Assembly (NCBI GenBank): GCA_017472905.1
Contig: JAFUNW010000045.1
Coordinates: 1 to 15,010, forward strand
Length of the DNA stretch: 15,010 nucleotides
Direction of reading: 5' to 3'
Origin: Bacteroidaceae bacterium
GTDB lineage: Bacteria > Bacteroidota > Bacteroidia > Bacteroidales > Bacteroidaceae
The position numbers and the translations under genes were made by a program. Shown here one piece after another: positions 13,940-15,010 of the stretch (within the stretch, counting starts at the first letter, position 1; every line of letters begins with the position of its first letter). The notes beneath the pieces were generated by a model. That model saw only the letters and a program-made list of their open reading frames with translations, searched no databases and was not told the origin of the DNA.

Positions 13940-14764
13940 ATGACAGACGATTCGTTTTTTTTAATAGACATTGATAAGATACTAAAAGAAAAAGCTGGGA
14001 AAAAAGCCAAATATGTTCCAAAATTCCTGGTTTCGTATCTGAAGAAGATTGTTCATCAAGAAGAAATTAATGAGTTCTTGGTGAGTATAAAAGGGCAAAG
14101 AGGTATTCCTTTTTTGGATGCTTGTATGAATTTCCTTGATACGAAAGTAGAAGTGATAGGCTCTGAGAATCTTCCTGATGATGGTCGCTTATGTACATTT
14201 GTTAGTAACCATCCATTGGGTGGACAAGATGGCATTTCATTGGGATGGATATTGGGACATCGGTATGATGGACGCATTAAATACTTGGTAAATGATTTAT
14301 TGATGAACCTGCATGGACTGGCTCCACTTTGCGTGCCAATTAACAAAACAGGATCTCAAGCACGTGATTTCCCACAGATGGTAAATGCCGCATTTGGTTC
14401 GGATGATCATATCATTATGTTTCCGGCCGGACTTTGTTCACGTAAACAAAAGAATGGACAAATATTAGATTTGGAATGGAAGAAAGCATTCATTGTTAAA
14501 AGCGTACAAACAAAGCGTGATATTGTTCCGATTCATTTTGAAGGACGTAATTCAGATTTTTTCTATTCGTTGGCCAATTGGTGCAAGCGATTGGGAATTA
14601 AATTTAATATCGCAATGTTGTATTTGGCTGATGAAATGTTTAAAAATAGACATAAAACATTTAAAGTAACAATCGGCAAACCTATTTCATGGGAAACATT
14701 TGACAAATCAAAATCACCATCGGAATGGGCCGAACATGTAAAAGATATTGTTTACAAACTATAA
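13940..14764 (+). CDS. glsA: Glycine-lipid O-acyltransferase GlsA (PlsC-like)
   Basis: This 274-residue protein belongs to the lysophospholipid-acyltransferase-like group. The catalytic motif is NHPLGGQD (His91, Asp97), with five residues between His and Asp where the usual motif H-x4-D has four; KYLVNDLLMNLHGLAPL and VPINKTGSQARD follow, then FPAGLCSR (about 156-163), the acceptor-side block. In Bacteroides thetaiotaomicron glsA and glsB make glycine lipids: GlsB N-acylates glycine, and GlsA adds the second acyl chain on the hydroxyl of the first. The downstream neighbour is the glsB-like gene, in the same order and strand, which supports the call. The frame opens at a TTG at 13877, but that lies upstream of the -7 element, so the ATG at 13940 is chosen. 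Confidence 0.85.
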   Translation: MTDDSFFLIDIDKILKEKAGKKAKYVPKFLVSYLKKIVHQEEINEFLVSIKGQRGIPFLDACMNFLDTKVEVIGSENLPDDGRLCTFVSNHPLGGQDGISLGWILGHRYDGRIKYLVNDLLMNLHGLAPLCVPINKTGSQARDFPQMVNAAFGSDDHIIMFPAGLCSRKQKNGQILDLEWKKAFIVKSVQTKRDIVPIHFEGRNSDFFYSLANWCKRLGIKFNIAMLYLADEMFKNRHKTFKVTIGKPISWETFDKSKSPSEWAEHVKDIVYKL

Positions 14765-14883
14765 AAGCATTATAAAAAAGAAGTTTAAGTTTAACAGTTA
14801 AGAGTCTAAACCTAGGATAGAATGCAGAATGTAAGAAATCTGTGTGAATATTGGCTAGACATGCTTAATCTTTAAAAATAATC

Positions 14884-15010
14884 ATGGAAGAAATCATAGC
14901 CCCGATAAGCAAAGAAGTGCTAAAGTCTGAACTGACAGAGGAAAAACGTCTTCGTAGGACGAATAAAAGCAATAACGACATTTATATCATCACTGCACAT
15001 GACTCGCCCA
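14884..15010 (+). CDS. glsB: Glycine N-acyltransferase GlsB, 5' part (cut by window edge)
   Basis: Only the first 42 residues are in the window, beginning MEEIIAPISKEVLKSELTEE and ending TAHDSP. They match the start of the Bacteroides GNAT-fold acyltransferases often labelled hemolysin or ornithine-lipid-synthesis protein, which N-acylate glycine as the first step of glycine lipid synthesis. The position directly after glsA, on the same strand and 119 bases on, fits that pair. No separate promoter or terminator was found in the gap, so co-transcription is likely. The catalytic domain lies beyond the edge, so the call rests on the N-terminus and context. Confidence 0.75.
   Translation, partial: MEEIIAPISKEVLKSELTEEKRLRRTNKSNNDIYIITAHDSP

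Noticed and set aside
13807..14010. Minus-strand 67-residue frame across the glsA start
   Set aside because: It lies opposite the start of a confident gene, has no family features and is low-complexity.
1..15010. tRNA, rRNA, CRISPR, insertion sequence, prophage or attachment site
   Set aside because: No cloverleaf-like clusters, regularly spaced repeats, transposase or integrase genes or terminal inverted repeats were seen in the gaps between genes.

Overview
The window looks like chromosomal DNA from a Bacteroidales gut-type bacterium, most likely Bacteroidaceae (Bacteroides/Phocaeicola-like). The evidence is moderate to low GC, almost no Shine-Dalgarno sequences, and two strong matches to the Bacteroides promoter (TTTG or TTG, about 18-20 bp, TAnnTTTG). 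The protein families agree: an LptE-family lipoprotein behind a sigma-54 activator, a Bacteroidetes-type SecG, GroEL ending in a Gly-Met tail, the glycine-lipid acyltransferases GlsA/GlsB, and a secreted CotH protein with a Por/T9SS-like C-terminal domain. I saw no tRNA, rRNA, CRISPR array or insertion sequence.

Layout. Bases 1-584 hold no convincing gene, but carry two identical perfect palindromes 22 bp apart at the left edge and a Bacteroides-type promoter. Bases 585-2213 (+) encode a complete ABC exporter half-transporter, followed by a hairpin terminator. Bases 2400-5332 (+) form a tight four-gene envelope operon with its own promoter: a sigma-54 activator without an N-terminal sensor domain, LptE-like lipoprotein, a TPR-like protein, and SecG. 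It ends at a strong bidirectional terminator shared with the convergent genes. Bases 5433-6464 (-) encode an AT-rich fucosyltransferase-like glycosyltransferase, lying downstream of a 1445-residue secreted multidomain CotH protein (6544-10881, -). Then come a small YkvA/DUF1232 membrane protein (11063-11473, -) and the groES-groEL operon (13549 down to 11602, -) with a clear terminator. On the right, glsA (13940-14764, +) and the start of glsB (14884 to the edge, +) encode the two acyltransferases of glycine lipid synthesis.

How the genes fit together. Most of the window concerns the cell envelope: LPS transport (LptE), inner-membrane secretion (SecG), an envelope-linked sigma-54 activator, an exporter, a surface or secreted CotH protein with an adjacent glycosyltransferase, and membrane lipid synthesis (GlsA/B). 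GroES/EL is the exception. The least ordinary material is the CotH protein/glycosyltransferase pair, the sensor-less sigma-54 activator with a GSFTGA loop in the lptE-secG operon, and the structured DNA in the three long intergenic regions. I do not see strong evidence for a wholly new defence or mobile system.

Several apparent gene starts should be moved: the ABC transporter to ATG 585, the TPR-like gene to ATG 4209, the glycosyltransferase to ATG 6464 and glsA to ATG 13940.
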